Origin: Solidesulfovibrio carbinolicus
Lineage (GTDB): Bacteria; Desulfobacterota; Desulfovibrionia; Desulfovibrionales; Desulfovibrionaceae
Assembly (NCBI RefSeq): GCF_004135975.1
Contig: NZ_CP026538.1
Coordinates: forward strand, 2,356,001-2,420,000
DNA length: 64,000 nucleotides
Direction of reading: 5' to 3'
Below are positions 53,726 through 62,321 of the stretch, in pieces. Made by a program: the position numbers and the translations under genes. The first letter of the stretch is position 1. Every line of letters begins with the position of its first letter. The notes under the pieces are model-generated. The model saw nothing but the letters and a program-made list of their open reading frames with translations, was not told the DNA's origin and made no database searches.

Positions 53726-56044
53726 TCAGGGCGCGACCAGCCGCAGGCGGCGGATGAAAAGCGCCATGGGACGGATGTCCGTCTCGGCGAAGGTAACCGT
53801 GCCATGGTTCCAGTGGCTGTAGGCAATGAGCACGTCGTTGGCTCCGGCCCGCCCGGCGATGGGTATACGCAGGCGGCGCGTCTCGCCGACGCCCAGTCCC
53901 GAGAGGTTTTCAAGAATCTGGCCGTTGGCGGCCACCACCACAGTCTGGCCGTCCAGGGTGTTGTCGAAGTCGAATTCCAGGACAAGCGCCTGGGGTTTGT
54001 CCAGCTCGAACGTCATGGCGCTGGTCGGGCCAAGGCCCCAGCGAAAGACGTTGTCCAGGCCATGCTCGATCTTGCCGAGGTTTTGCTCGCGAAGCCCCAT
54101 GGCCCGTGGCGTGGAATCGAAACGGCCGGCCGGCACGATTTCCAGGTCAAAGCCCCGGAACGCGGCGGTTTCCAGGTTGCCGCCGGGATACCGGGCCGTC
54201 TGATCGGCGCAGACTGTCTCCAGACTCAATCGCATGGTTTTGTACGGGGCTTCGCGCACGATGGAGACCGTGGCCGCTTCGGCCGGGTCCGGGCCAAGGG
54301 AGGTGAAAAGCGGCACGGGCGGCTCGTCGTCGAAACGCACGGCGTAGGCCATGCGGCTGCCCTGCCCCTGGTTTTTGTACTCCAGGATGAACTGGAGCTG
54401 CTGCGGCCCGGCCGGGGCGGCGTTGTCCAGGCGGTATTCCAGGCGCGAGGGCGTATTGTTGCGGGTGGCGATGGCCTCGCCGCCCCAATAGGGGCTGATG
54501 GTCATGCCGGAAAAGGCGGTGACCTGGCGGTAGAAGGCCGGCAGCTCCATGCGCCGGCGCAAATGGTAGGGTACGGCCTCCATGCGCGGGGCTGTCTCGC
54601 GTTTGATGGGCAACTGGTAGATGGTGGCGTTCAGGACAGGCTCAGTTGACGTGATGGGACCCACGGCGGCGGCAAATTCCTCTTCGGTGCGGCCAAGATG
54701 GCCCCAAGTGCGAAACGGCGTGAAAAAGGCCAACTCGAAGTCGCCACGTTCTTCGGAAAGGTTTTGCGCACGGAAGGGGTTCACGGCCGTGAACTGGTCG
54801 AGATACCAGGAAACGGCGTTGACCGTGCCCTGGTCCGAGGCGGCGATGATCTGGCCCGGACGCAGGATGCCGGCCAGTTCCCTGGCCATGGGCTTAAAAT
54901 CCGTAACAAAGACGTTGTGATGATAGCTCGTGTCTTCGTAATAGTCGCCGTAATGCTGATAATAAAGGACGCCGGCCGGAAGGGCGGCCAAGGCGGCGGC
55001 CAGGGGGACGGCCAAACCCTGGCGCGGCAGCAGACGAACGACGTGGCCGACGAGAATTGCCGCCGGGATGGTCATGTAGAGGAAATGGCGCGGCGAAAAA
55101 TAGGCCGTTTTGCGCATGAGAAAAAGGACAAACGCCGGGATGAGGCAAACAAGCAGGCAGGCGGCCAGTTCCCGGGGCGTCTTGCGGGTCATGGCCCAGC
55201 CGCCGGCAACGAGCAACGCCCCGATGCCCAGCCGCAGTATCGGGTCGTCGTGGCTCCACAGCACATGGGCAGCGTATGAGGCGATAAGTCGCCCAATCTC
55301 GTCGTAGCCGGCCTTGAAGCCAAAGATGGAAAGCGTGGTCTGGCTCGGCAGAAAAAGGAAAACAAGCACCGGCAGAGCCACGGCCAGGGTGCCGGCGGCA
55401 AAAACCGCGATCTGGCGGAAGCTGACGCCCCCCCTGCCCCCGGGCCGCCACAGAAGGACCAGGATGATCCCCTCGGCCAGGGCGATATGGAAGGTGAAAT
55501 AGTGGAGCAAGAAAAGCGGCACGTTGTAGGCCAGGATGGCATGCAGGTCGCGGTTTTTGCCTTGGCGCACGAAGCGCAGCAGATGGCAAAAGGACAGCAG
55601 GAACAGCAACGCGAAGATGGCGTAGGGCCGCACCTGGCGCACGTGCCAGACCTGCATGGCGCTGCCGGCCAGGAACGCGGCGGCCACAAGGCCGACCCCG
55701 CCTCCGTAGAGGCGGCCCAGGCCGCGCCAGGCGGCATAGACCAGGGCGATGCCACAAATGGCCGAGGGAAGGCGCAGGCTGGCGTCGGAAAGTCCCATCC
55801 CCTCCACGAGCTTGACGCAGAAATGGTAAAGCGGCGGATGCATCTCGCAGTGGCGCGAGAAATCGAGGATGTAGGCCAGGGGAAACCGGGCCGTTAAGGG
55901 CACGATGATTTCATCCCACCACATGGAGGGGGTTTCCAGGTGGTACAGGCGCAGGAAGGCGGCCACGGCCACGAGGCCTGCCACGGTCATTCGCCAGGGC
56001 CAGGACGAAGCCGTGTCGAAGGGGTGAGAAGCGTTTGGCTGCAT
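53726..56044 (-). CDS. GT-C-like polytopic glycosyltransferase, copy 2
   Basis: 772 residues, paralogous to the next gene downstream: the same YHLETPSMWWDEIIVPL motif (about 35-51), EMHPPLYHFCVKL, a matching helix pattern and a similar C-terminal soluble domain with VRFDDEPPVPLF. It is presumed to transfer a sugar from an undecaprenyl or dolichyl-type carrier to a periplasmic acceptor. It is the upstream member of the pair, 21 bases apart, so both are on one transcript. The acceptor is unknown. Confidence 0.85.
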   Translation of the reverse strand: MQPNASHPFDTASSWPWRMTVAGLVAVAAFLRLYHLETPSMWWDEIIVPLTARFPLAYILDFSRHCEMHPPLYHFCVKLVEGMGLSDASLRLPSAICGIALVYAAWRGLGRLYGGGVGLVAAAFLAGSAMQVWHVRQVRPYAIFALLFLLSFCHLLRFVRQGKNRDLHAILAYNVPLFLLHYFTFHIALAEGIILVLLWRPGGRGGVSFRQIAVFAAGTLAVALPVLVFLFLPSQTTLSIFGFKAGYDEIGRLIASYAAHVLWSHDDPILRLGIGALLVAGGWAMTRKTPRELAACLLVCLIPAFVLFLMRKTAYFSPRHFLYMTIPAAILVGHVVRLLPRQGLAVPLAAALAALPAGVLYYQHYGDYYEDTSYHHNVFVTDFKPMARELAGILRPGQIIAASDQGTVNAVSWYLDQFTAVNPFRAQNLSEERGDFELAFFTPFRTWGHLGRTEEEFAAAVGPITSTEPVLNATIYQLPIKRETAPRMEAVPYHLRRRMELPAFYRQVTAFSGMTISPYWGGEAIATRNNTPSRLEYRLDNAAPAGPQQLQFILEYKNQGQGSRMAYAVRFDDEPPVPLFTSLGPDPAEAATVSIVREAPYKTMRLSLETVCADQTARYPGGNLETAAFRGFDLEIVPAGRFDSTPRAMGLREQNLGKIEHGLDNVFRWGLGPTSAMTFELDKPQALVLEFDFDNTLDGQTVVVAANGQILENLSGLGVGETRRLRIPIAGRAGANDVLIAYSHWNHGTVTFAETDIRPMALFIRRLRLVAP

Positions 56045-56279
56045 GGGGCGACTGCTCTTGGGGTTCCATCAAACAGGTCGCCGCCCGGCCCGGACTGTTC
56101 CCGGTCAGCGGACGGCGACAAGAAAAACGAACCCGCCTGGGGCGGAAAACCGGCGTATCCCTCAGGCCCTGCGGGGCCAGGCGTGTCGTGTATTTTACTA
56201 TAATGCCTGCGTTCGATCCTTTCGGACAAACGGGAGGACGCCATTCCCTGCAAAAAACGAAGGCATTACGGGATGCCGG

Positions 56280-56597
56280 CTAGCGGCGGGCGTCTTCTCC
56301 GGTCTGCTCGGCGGTCTTGCCCTGCTCCATGGCCGGGGTGCGGCTGGCTTCGAGGCGCTTGACGAACTTGTCGCGGCATTCGTAGCTGCAAAAAGCGTAG
56401 ACCTTGTCGCCATCGCGGGCGCGGATGTCGGCATCGGCCGGCACATAGGTGCCGCAGACCGGGTCCTTGACCATGTCGCCGGTGGCGGCCATGCGCTTTT
56501 TGGTCTCGGCTTCCTGTTCCTTTTTCCGACCCCGGTCGCCCATGAACAGCTTATACAAAATAAACGCGGCCACCAGTAGAATGAGCCAACGGTACAT
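56280..56597 (-). CDS. YHS/TRASH-domain membrane-anchored protein
   Basis: 105 residues. One N-terminal membrane helix (YRWLILLVAAFILYKLFMGD, 2-21), a charged linker, then a YHS-type metal-binding module: DPVCGTYVPADADIR (about 45-59) and KVYAFCSYECRDKFVKRL (about 65-82), with three cysteines. Such modules bind a metal such as copper or iron. A charged tail follows. It lies between folK and the glycosyltransferase pair. The 235-base spacer after it has an A+T-rich patch but no gene. Confidence 0.88.
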   Translation of the reverse strand: MYRWLILLVAAFILYKLFMGDRGRKKEQEAETKKRMAATGDMVKDPVCGTYVPADADIRARDGDKVYAFCSYECRDKFVKRLEASRTPAMEQGKTAEQTGEDARR

Positions 56598-56618
56598 AAT
56601 GCTCCTTGTCGGCCCCGA

Positions 56619-57152
56619 TTATCGGGCCGATGCCTCAATTGCCCCTACAATATTCCCGCCCTGGTTGGAAGGCATTTCCGCCAGCGCCAGGGCCACGCTT
56701 CCCCCCTGCCCGTCTGGGATGGCCAGCTCCGGGGCAAGGTCAGCCAACGGGACCAGGACGAAAGGCCGCTGCCGCAGGCGCGGATGGGGAACGGTCAGCT
56801 CAGGTTCTTCAAGGCGGACGTCGCCATACAGCAACAAATCGCAGTCCATGGTCCGGGGACCGTTTGGCCGGGCCGGATCGCGCACCCGGCCAAGCAGGGT
56901 CTCGTTGGCCAAAAGCGCCTGCAACAGCCGCTTGGGCGACCAGGAATCGCCCAAGGTCAGGGCCACGACCTGATTGAAAAACGTCGTCTGGTCGGCCTCG
57001 CCCCAGGGCTCGGTCTCGTAGACGGGGCTTGCGCCCGCCAAAAAGGCGTCCGGGAGCGCGCCGAGGCGCTCCCGGGCCAGACGAAGATTGGCCAGCCTGT
57101 CGCCCTGGTTGGAGCCCAGGCCGACATAGGCGGTTACAGCTTGGCGATGCGT
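56619..57152 (-). CDS. folK: 2-amino-4-hydroxy-6-hydroxymethyldihydropteridine pyrophosphokinase (non-canonical start)
   Basis: About 172-177 residues. N-terminal VTAYVGLGSNQGDR, YETEPWGEADQTTFFNQVVA, and the signature RPNGPRTMDCDLLLYGD (HPPK family) are clear; it pyrophosphorylates the pterin in folate synthesis. No ATG, GTG or TTG exists in frame before the conserved start. An ACG at 57150-57152 lies seven bases after a perfect GGAGGAGG, and a GTA at 57135-57137 overlaps the dapL stop. I annotate from the ACG with low certainty. It is co-transcribed with dapL. Confidence 0.85.
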   Translation of the reverse strand, partial: THRQAVTAYVGLGSNQGDRLANLRLARERLGALPDAFLAGASPVYETEPWGEADQTTFFNQVVALTLGDSWSPKRLLQALLANETLLGRVRDPARPNGPRTMDCDLLLYGDVRLEEPELTVPHPRLRQRPFVLVPLADLAPELAIPDGQGGSVALALAEMPSNQGGNIVGAIEASAR

Positions 57153-58300
57153 GACAACGCCTCCTCCATGCGGGCGACGGGGACGGTCATGGCGATGCGG
57201 AAATAGCCCTCGCCCGGCGCGCCGAAGCCGTTGCCCGGGGTGAGCACCACGCCGGTCTCCTGGAGCACCTTGGTGACGAAGGCGGCCGAGGTGTGGCCGG
57301 CCGGGGTCTTGCACCAGAGGTAGAAGGAGGCCTTGGGCGTGCGGCAGGCGATGCCCATCTTGGCAAGGGCGGCCACGGCCTTGTCCCGGCGGTCCTTGTA
57401 GATGCCCCGGAACTGCTCGGCAAAGGGTTCACCCTGATTGAGCGCCACGATGCCGGCTTCCTGCACGGCCTGGAAGATGCCGGAGTCCACGTTTTCCTTG
57501 ATCTTGCCCAGGCCCTTGACGAGTTGGGCGTTGCCCACGGCCATGCCGATGCGCCAGCCGGTCATGTTGTAGGTCTTGGACAGGGAGTGGAACTCGATGG
57601 CCACGTCCTTGGCCCCGTCGACCTCCAGGATCGACATGGGCTTTTCGGCCGGGTCATAGTACATCTCGGTGTAGGCGGCGTCGGAGACGACGATGGTGTT
57701 CGTTTCCTTGGCCTTGGCCACGAGCTTCTCGTAAAAGGCGCGCGGGGCCACGGCCGAGGTCGGGTTGTTGGGGTAGTTGACGAAGATGATCTTGGCCCGG
57801 GCCCATTCGGCGTCGGTGACGCTGTCGAGGTCGGGCAGGTAGTCGTTTTCGTCGGTGAGCGGCAGGATTTTCACTTCGCCGCCGCAAAAGCCCGTGGCCA
57901 CCGGATAGACCGGGTAGTTGGGCGAGCAGACGATGACCAGATCGCCGGGATTGACGAAGGCCAGGGGAAAATGGGCGATGCCTTCCTTGGAGCCGATAAG
58001 GCTCACCACTTCCGTGGCCGGGTCCAGGGTGACGCCGAACCGGGCCTTATACCAGTCGGCCACGGCGGCGCGGAAGGTCAGCAGGCCGACGTAGTCGGGG
58101 TACTGATGGTTTTCCGGCTTGCGGGCGGCGGCGCACAGGGCGTCGATGATGCAGTCCGGGGTGGGCAGGTCCGGGTCGCCGATGCCAAGAGAAATGATGT
58201 CTACGCCGCGAGCCCGGACTTCGGCCTTGACGCGGTCGATTTCAGCGAAAAGATAGGGAGGAAGAGCGGCCACGCGGTCGGCCATGGGAAACTGGATCAT
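57134..58300 (-). CDS. dapL: LL-diaminopimelate aminotransferase
   Basis: 388 residues, PLP-dependent class I/II aminotransferase. SLGIGDPDLPTP (37-48), NYPNNPTSA (175-183), the PLP lysine K242 in SLSKTYNMTGWRIG and the C-terminal FGAPGEGYFRIA. DapL converts tetrahydrodipicolinate directly to LL-diaminopimelate for lysine and murein, as is usual in sulfate reducers. An aspartate/alanine aminotransferase assignment cannot be fully excluded. Its stop overlaps the region where folK begins. Confidence 0.9.
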   Translation of the reverse strand: MIQFPMADRVAALPPYLFAEIDRVKAEVRARGVDIISLGIGDPDLPTPDCIIDALCAAARKPENHQYPDYVGLLTFRAAVADWYKARFGVTLDPATEVVSLIGSKEGIAHFPLAFVNPGDLVIVCSPNYPVYPVATGFCGGEVKILPLTDENDYLPDLDSVTDAEWARAKIIFVNYPNNPTSAVAPRAFYEKLVAKAKETNTIVVSDAAYTEMYYDPAEKPMSILEVDGAKDVAIEFHSLSKTYNMTGWRIGMAVGNAQLVKGLGKIKENVDSGIFQAVQEAGIVALNQGEPFAEQFRGIYKDRRDKAVAALAKMGIACRTPKASFYLWCKTPAGHTSAAFVTKVLQETGVVLTPGNGFGAPGEGYFRIAMTVPVARMEEALSRIAKL

Positions 58301-58442
58301 GGGGGCTCCTTATGGGCGTGTGTCCCCGCCTAGGGCGGCAGGCCGGCCACAGTAAAAACGGCCCCCATTCGTGTCAAGCCGCCGCACAGGCCCCGGGACG
58401 TTTACGGATGGCCCAAATCATGCCAGAAAAGGCCCTCGCGCC

Positions 58443-59378
58443 ATGAGCACCAACGACGCCTCCCCGGCCTCTCCCCGTCCGGCCCATCCCTGGGTCGATC
58501 GTTATATCGAGCACCTGATCGTGGCCAGGGGCCTGTCCGAGCATTCCATCGCCGCTTATTCTACCGACATCGCAGGCTTTTTAATTTTCTTAAACGACCA
58601 CGGCGCGGCGCTGGAAGCCACCACCGACGAGACCGTGCTGCTCTATCTCATGCATCTGCGCTCGCGCGGGCTGGCCAGCCGGTCCCTGGCCCGCCACCTC
58701 TCGGCCTTGCGCGGCTTTTTCGCCTTTGCCGCCGACGAATCCTGGCTGCCGGCCTCGCCCGCCGCGCTCATTGAAAACCCCAAGCTGCCGCGTCTTTTGC
58801 CCGACGTGCTCTCCCGCGACGAGATGACCAGACTTCTCGACGCCCCGGATACGGCCACGCCCCTGGGCTACCGCGACCGCACCATGCTGGAGCTGCTCTA
58901 CGCCGCCGGCCTGCGCGTCTCCGAACTCGTGGGCCTGACCCTGGCCGATTTCGACGCCCAGGCCGGCCTTCTGCGGGTCTTCGGCAAGGGTTCCAAGGAG
59001 CGCGTCACTCCCATCCATTCCCTGGCCATGGAGTTTCTCTCCACCTACCTCGCCAGTGTTCGCGGCGCGTTTGGTCCCAAGGACCAGCATGTGTTTCTCA
59101 ACCGCTCGGGCAAGGGGCTGACCCGGCAGGCCGTGTGGAAGGGCATCAAGCGCTATGCCCTGGCCGCCCAGGTCTCCACCCGCATTTCCCCCCACAGCTT
59201 GCGCCATTCCTTTGCCACCCATCTCCTCGACGGCGGGGCCGACCTGCGCACCGTGCAGATGCTGCTGGGCCACGCCGACATCAGCGCCACCGAAATCTAC
59301 ACCCATGTCCAGGCCGGCCGCTTGCTGGCCGTCCACCGCGCCCACCATCCCCGGTCCCGTGACCGGGACAAAAGTTAA
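58443..59378 (+). CDS. Tyrosine recombinase XerC/XerD
   Basis: 311 residues. N-terminal SAM-like core-binding domain (about 17-105) and catalytic domain with all residues: R158 (AGLRVSEL), K182 (GKGSKERV), H251 and R254 (HSLRHSFATH), H277 (LLGHADIS) and nucleophile Y286 (EIYTHV). The closeness to the XerD consensus and the absence of any mobile-element genes suggest the chromosomal dimer-resolution recombinase rather than an integrase. Whether it is XerC or XerD is not certain. Confidence 0.93.
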   Translation: MSTNDASPASPRPAHPWVDRYIEHLIVARGLSEHSIAAYSTDIAGFLIFLNDHGAALEATTDETVLLYLMHLRSRGLASRSLARHLSALRGFFAFAADESWLPASPAALIENPKLPRLLPDVLSRDEMTRLLDAPDTATPLGYRDRTMLELLYAAGLRVSELVGLTLADFDAQAGLLRVFGKGSKERVTPIHSLAMEFLSTYLASVRGAFGPKDQHVFLNRSGKGLTRQAVWKGIKRYALAAQVSTRISPHSLRHSFATHLLDGGADLRTVQMLLGHADISATEIYTHVQAGRLLAVHRAHHPRSRDRDKS

Positions 59379-59393
59379 AGTGACGCTTTATCC

Positions 59394-62177
59394 ATGAGTT
59401 CCCCCCAGAAGCCCGATCTGCTCCCAGCCCCCGTCATCGTCACCGGACACGCCAACGCCGATTTCGACTGCCTGGCCGCCATCATCGCCGCCGGCAAGCT
59501 CTATCCCGGCGCAACGCTCATCTTCCCGGGCAGCCAGGAAAAAAACCTGCGGCACTTTTTCATCCAAAGCGCCACCTACATGTTCAATTTCAAGAACTTC
59601 AAGGAGATTGAACCGACAAGCGTACGGCAGCTCGTCCTGGTCGATACCCGCCAACGCTCCCGCGTGCCCCATATCGAGGCGGTTTTCGACAATCCGGGCC
59701 TGGTCATCCACTGCTACGACCACCATCCCGACACCGACGAGGATGTCTCCGCCGCCCTGTCCGTGGTGAAAAACTGGGGCTCAACCACCGGCATCCTCAT
59801 GGACGCCATCATGGAAAAGGGCCTGCCCCTGACCCCGGACGAGGCCACCATCCTGGGCCTTGGCATCTATGAGGATACCGGCTCCTTCACCTTCGCCTCC
59901 ACCACCGAGCACGATCTGGCCGCCGCCGCCTGGCTGCGCTCTCGCGGCATGGACGTGGGCGTCATCGCCGACCTCATGACCCGGGAGCTGTCCTCGGAAC
60001 AGATCACCATCATGAGCCAGCTCATCGAGACGGCGCAAACCCACGACATCAACGGCATCGAGGTGGTCATCGCCGAGGCCACCTCCGACCAGTACATCGG
60101 CGACTTCGCCCTGCTCGTCCACAAATTCCTGGACATGGAAAACCTGCGGGTGCTTTTTGCCATCGGCCTCATGAACGACCGGGTGCACCTGGTCGCCCGT
60201 TCACGCACCCCGGACGTGGACGTGGGCAAGATCTGCTCGGCCCTGGGCGGCGGCGGCCACCCCTACGCCGCCTCGGCCTCCATCAAAAACATGACCCTGA
60301 CCCAGGTGCGCGAAGAGCTTTTCGGCTTGCTCTACGCCCAGATCAATCCGCAGATCCACGCCCGCCAGCTCATGAGCAAGCCGGCCGTGTCCATCGAGGA
60401 CAGCGCCACCATGCGCCGGGCCGAGGAGATCATGACCCGCTACGGCTTAAAAGCCTTGCCCGTGGTGGCCAAGGGCGGCCGGCGTTGCGTGGGGGTCATT
60501 GAGCACGACATCATGGACAAAGCCATCAACCACGGCCTGGGCGAGGTGCCGGTGTCCGAATACATGATGCGCGATCCGGCCGTCATCACCCCCGACACGG
60601 ACCTCTACGCCGTCATGGAAGTGATCCTCGGCCGCCGCCAGCGTCTGGCCCCGGTGGCCGAAGACGACAAGCTCGTCGGCGTCGTCACCCGCACCGATCT
60701 GGTCAACACCCTGGTCAAGGAGCCGTCCCGCATCCCGGAATCGCTTTTGCCCGAGCGCAAAAAAGACCGCAACGTGGCTGGAATGCTGCGCGAGCGCCTG
60801 CCCAAAAAGCTGCTCGCCCTGCTCAAGCAGGCCGGTGAACTCGGCCAGCAGACCGGCCACGCCGTCTACGTGGTCGGCGGCTTTGTCCGCGATCTGCTCC
60901 TCAAGCACCCCAACTTTGACGTGGATCTGGTGGTCGAGGGCGACGGTGTGGCCTATGCCGCCGAACTGGCCCGCATCTACGGCGGCCGTTACAAATCCCA
61001 CCCCAAGTTCAAGACCGCCGTGGTCATCCTGCCCGACGGCCAGCGGGTGGACGTGGCCACCGCCCGCCTGGAATACTACGAATACCCGGCCGCCCTGCCC
61101 ACGGTGGAACTCTCTTCCATCAAAATGGACCTGTACCGCCGGGATTTCACGGTCAACGCCCTGGCCTTGCACCTCTCGCCCGAGCGCTTCGGCGATTTGG
61201 TCGACTTCTTCGGGGCCCAGCGCGACATCAAGGACCGGGTGCTGCGGGTGCTCCACTCCTTAAGCTTCGTCGAGGACCCCACCCGCATCGTGCGCGCCAT
61301 CCGTTTCAGCGAGCGCTTCGGCTTCCGCATCGGCGGCCAGACCGACCGGCTGATCAAAAACGCCGTGCGCCACAGCTTTTTCCACAAGCTCTCCGGCTCC
61401 CGGGTCATGCACGAACTGCGGCTCATTTTCGAGGAGAAAACGCCGCTGTCCTGCCTGCGCCGGATGCAGGACTACAAGCTCCTGGCCGCCATTCATCCGC
61501 TCCTGGCGCTGACGCCCTCCAAGGAAGCCGTGCTCCTGGAAGTGGAAAACGTCATTAACTGGTACCGCCTGCTCTACATCGAACCCCAGCCCCTGGTCTG
61601 GATGCTCTACTTCCTGGGGCTTTGCACGGGCCTTGACCCGGAACAGTTCGCCATCATCGCCCGCCGCCTCAACTTCTCCAAACGCCAGGCGGCCGAGATG
61701 GCCGCCCTGCGCCAGCAGATCCGCGACACCGCCCAAGGCATCTTCAACTGGGAATACCACAAGGGGCCGCCCTCGGAGCTCTATTTCCTCCTCGAACCCA
61801 TGCCCCTTGAAGGCGCGCTCTACCTCATGGCCCGCAACCCCCGCGAGCCGCTGCAGAAGTACGTGTCCCTGCACCTGACCACGCTGCGCCACAAGCGGGT
61901 GGAGGTCACGGGCAACGACCTCAAGGCCTTGGGCGTCGAGGCCGGGCCGCGCTACGCCGACATCCTGCGCCGGGTGGTCGGCGCGGCTATCGACGGGCTG
62001 GCCGTGTGCCGGGCCGAACAGCTTGAACTGGCCCGCCGCCTGGCCAAGGGCGAACCCGTGGCTCCCCTCCTCGCCCGCCAACCCGGCGGCGATCGTTGCC
62101 AGTTGCCCATGGAGAGTGAGGAGAGAGAAGAAAAGATGCCGGCGGCCGGGGGGGATTATCCCCCCCGGACCCCCTAA
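59394..62177 (+). CDS. DHH-CBS-polyA polymerase multidomain tRNA nucleotidyltransferase
   Basis: 927 residues. A DHH phosphoesterase domain (about 15-290, with YDHHPD near 108 and GGGGHPYAAS near 285) is followed by two CBS domains (about 320-375 and 390-445) and a class II nucleotidyltransferase (GGFVRDLLL near 495, DVDLVVEGDG near 509) with its RNA-binding helices. This layout is that of the A-adding half of split CCA-adding systems, acting on tRNA 3' ends. The last residues (KMPAAGG and beyond) come from repeat copy H. Confidence 0.93.
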   Translation: MSSPQKPDLLPAPVIVTGHANADFDCLAAIIAAGKLYPGATLIFPGSQEKNLRHFFIQSATYMFNFKNFKEIEPTSVRQLVLVDTRQRSRVPHIEAVFDNPGLVIHCYDHHPDTDEDVSAALSVVKNWGSTTGILMDAIMEKGLPLTPDEATILGLGIYEDTGSFTFASTTEHDLAAAAWLRSRGMDVGVIADLMTRELSSEQITIMSQLIETAQTHDINGIEVVIAEATSDQYIGDFALLVHKFLDMENLRVLFAIGLMNDRVHLVARSRTPDVDVGKICSALGGGGHPYAASASIKNMTLTQVREELFGLLYAQINPQIHARQLMSKPAVSIEDSATMRRAEEIMTRYGLKALPVVAKGGRRCVGVIEHDIMDKAINHGLGEVPVSEYMMRDPAVITPDTDLYAVMEVILGRRQRLAPVAEDDKLVGVVTRTDLVNTLVKEPSRIPESLLPERKKDRNVAGMLRERLPKKLLALLKQAGELGQQTGHAVYVVGGFVRDLLLKHPNFDVDLVVEGDGVAYAAELARIYGGRYKSHPKFKTAVVILPDGQRVDVATARLEYYEYPAALPTVELSSIKMDLYRRDFTVNALALHLSPERFGDLVDFFGAQRDIKDRVLRVLHSLSFVEDPTRIVRAIRFSERFGFRIGGQTDRLIKNAVRHSFFHKLSGSRVMHELRLIFEEKTPLSCLRRMQDYKLLAAIHPLLALTPSKEAVLLEVENVINWYRLLYIEPQPLVWMLYFLGLCTGLDPEQFAIIARRLNFSKRQAAEMAALRQQIRDTAQGIFNWEYHKGPPSELYFLLEPMPLEGALYLMARNPREPLQKYVSLHLTTLRHKRVEVTGNDLKALGVEAGPRYADILRRVVGAAIDGLAVCRAEQLELARRLAKGEPVAPLLARQPGGDRCQLPMESEEREEKMPAAGGDYPPRTP
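62134..62176 (+). repeat. Intergenic stem-loop element, copy H
   Basis: Plus-strand copy inside the 3' end of the nucleotidyltransferase gene. Core GATGCCGGCGGCC (three bases shorter), stem CCGGGGGGG / CCCCCCCGG with loop ATTAT, then ACCCCC; the stop codon lies in its last bases. It faces copy I only 14 bases away. Confidence 0.85.
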
Positions 62178-62190
62178 CCCGTTTCTTTAT

Positions 62191-62233
62191 CTAGGGGGTC
62201 TGGGGGCCTCAGGCCCCAGCCGCCAAGGCATCT
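62191..62233 (-). repeat. Intergenic stem-loop element, copy I
   Basis: Minus-strand copy between the nucleotidyltransferase and hisD genes: AGATGCCTTGGCGGC, then GGGGCC / GGCCCC stem, AGACCCCC. It is antisense to the plus-strand transcript of its neighbours. Confidence 0.8.
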
Positions 62234-62321
62234 TCATTCTCCACGTCTCGACATTTGGCGCGCTTGGCCCTAGATTGTGGGCCTTCACGCGTCACCTTCA
62301 AGCTTGCCCAAGGATATTCCC

